Below are positions 5,160 through 5,186 of a DNA stretch of 5,186 nt, piece by piece. Made by a program: the position numbers and the translations under genes. The notes below the pieces were generated by a model, which saw only the letters and a list, made by a program, of their open reading frames with translations, was not told where the DNA came from and searched no databases. Origin of the DNA: an uncultured Clostridia bacterium (GTDB taxonomy: Bacteria; Bacillota; Clostridia; Christensenellales; Aristaeellaceae); assembly GCA_934621505.1 (NCBI GenBank), contig CAKTUU010000058.1, forward strand, positions 1-5,186, read 5' to 3'. Position 1 is the stretch's first letter. Each line of letters begins with the position of its first letter.

Positions 5160-5186
5160 ATGGATGAGATCAGAGCAAGGATAGCT
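5160..5186 (+). CDS. Start of an unidentified divergent gene, cut by the window edge
   Basis: Nine open codons are visible (MDEIRARIA), preceded by a strong ribosome binding site and a plausible extended -10 promoter. The gene reads away from the nucleotidyltransferase unit, and the two starts are 158 bases apart. Nine residues are too few to name a family. The evidence for a real gene is the well-placed ribosome site and promoter rather than the protein. Confidence 0.6.

Overview
The window looks like chromosomal DNA of a GC-rich anaerobic Firmicute, most likely class Clostridia and perhaps the Oscillospiraceae/Ruminococcaceae group. This is inferred from protein style (MnmG with a Firmicutes-type sequence, a VanY peptidase with tandem peptidoglycan-binding domains and Thr-Pro linkers), strong GGAGG-type ribosome binding sites and sigma-A-like promoters. 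No 16S or other marker is present, so the taxonomic call is tentative. I see no mobile element, CRISPR array or RNA gene of a known class.

Layout: almost all coding lies on the minus strand, so it is read from right to left. A well-formed promoter (TTGTTG, 17 bp, TATAAT with a TG extension) at 5063-5091 drives a sugar-nucleotidyltransferase-like gene (4084-5001). A membrane-anchored or secreted VanY/M15-type D,D-carboxypeptidase gene (2802-4082) starts one base after its stop codon. After 28 bases comes mnmG (884-2773), the FAD-dependent tRNA U34 modification enzyme. These three genes look like one transcription unit. A TetR-family regulator gene (158-799) follows after 84 bases and appears to have its own promoter at 841-869. 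To the right, a divergent gene begins at 5160 on the plus strand; only its first nine codons are present.

The left edge (1-157) has no gene. It is packed with hairpins: 25-43, 44-80, 88-125 and 134-150. The first two share the core CGGCTTTGCCG and abut exactly. The third is a 17-position stem with A and T tracts on its flanks, and probably acts as a bidirectional terminator for tetR and for whatever lies to the left.

The first two genes could work together on the cell envelope (activated sugar supply and peptidoglycan stem-peptide trimming), but the sugar substrate cannot be read from the sequence. MnmG is a housekeeping enzyme and is found here away from its usual partners mnmE and rsmG. 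I found no clear new defence or mobile system. The points most worth a second look are the hairpin array, the unusual mnmG context and the coupled nucleotidyltransferase-VanY pair.
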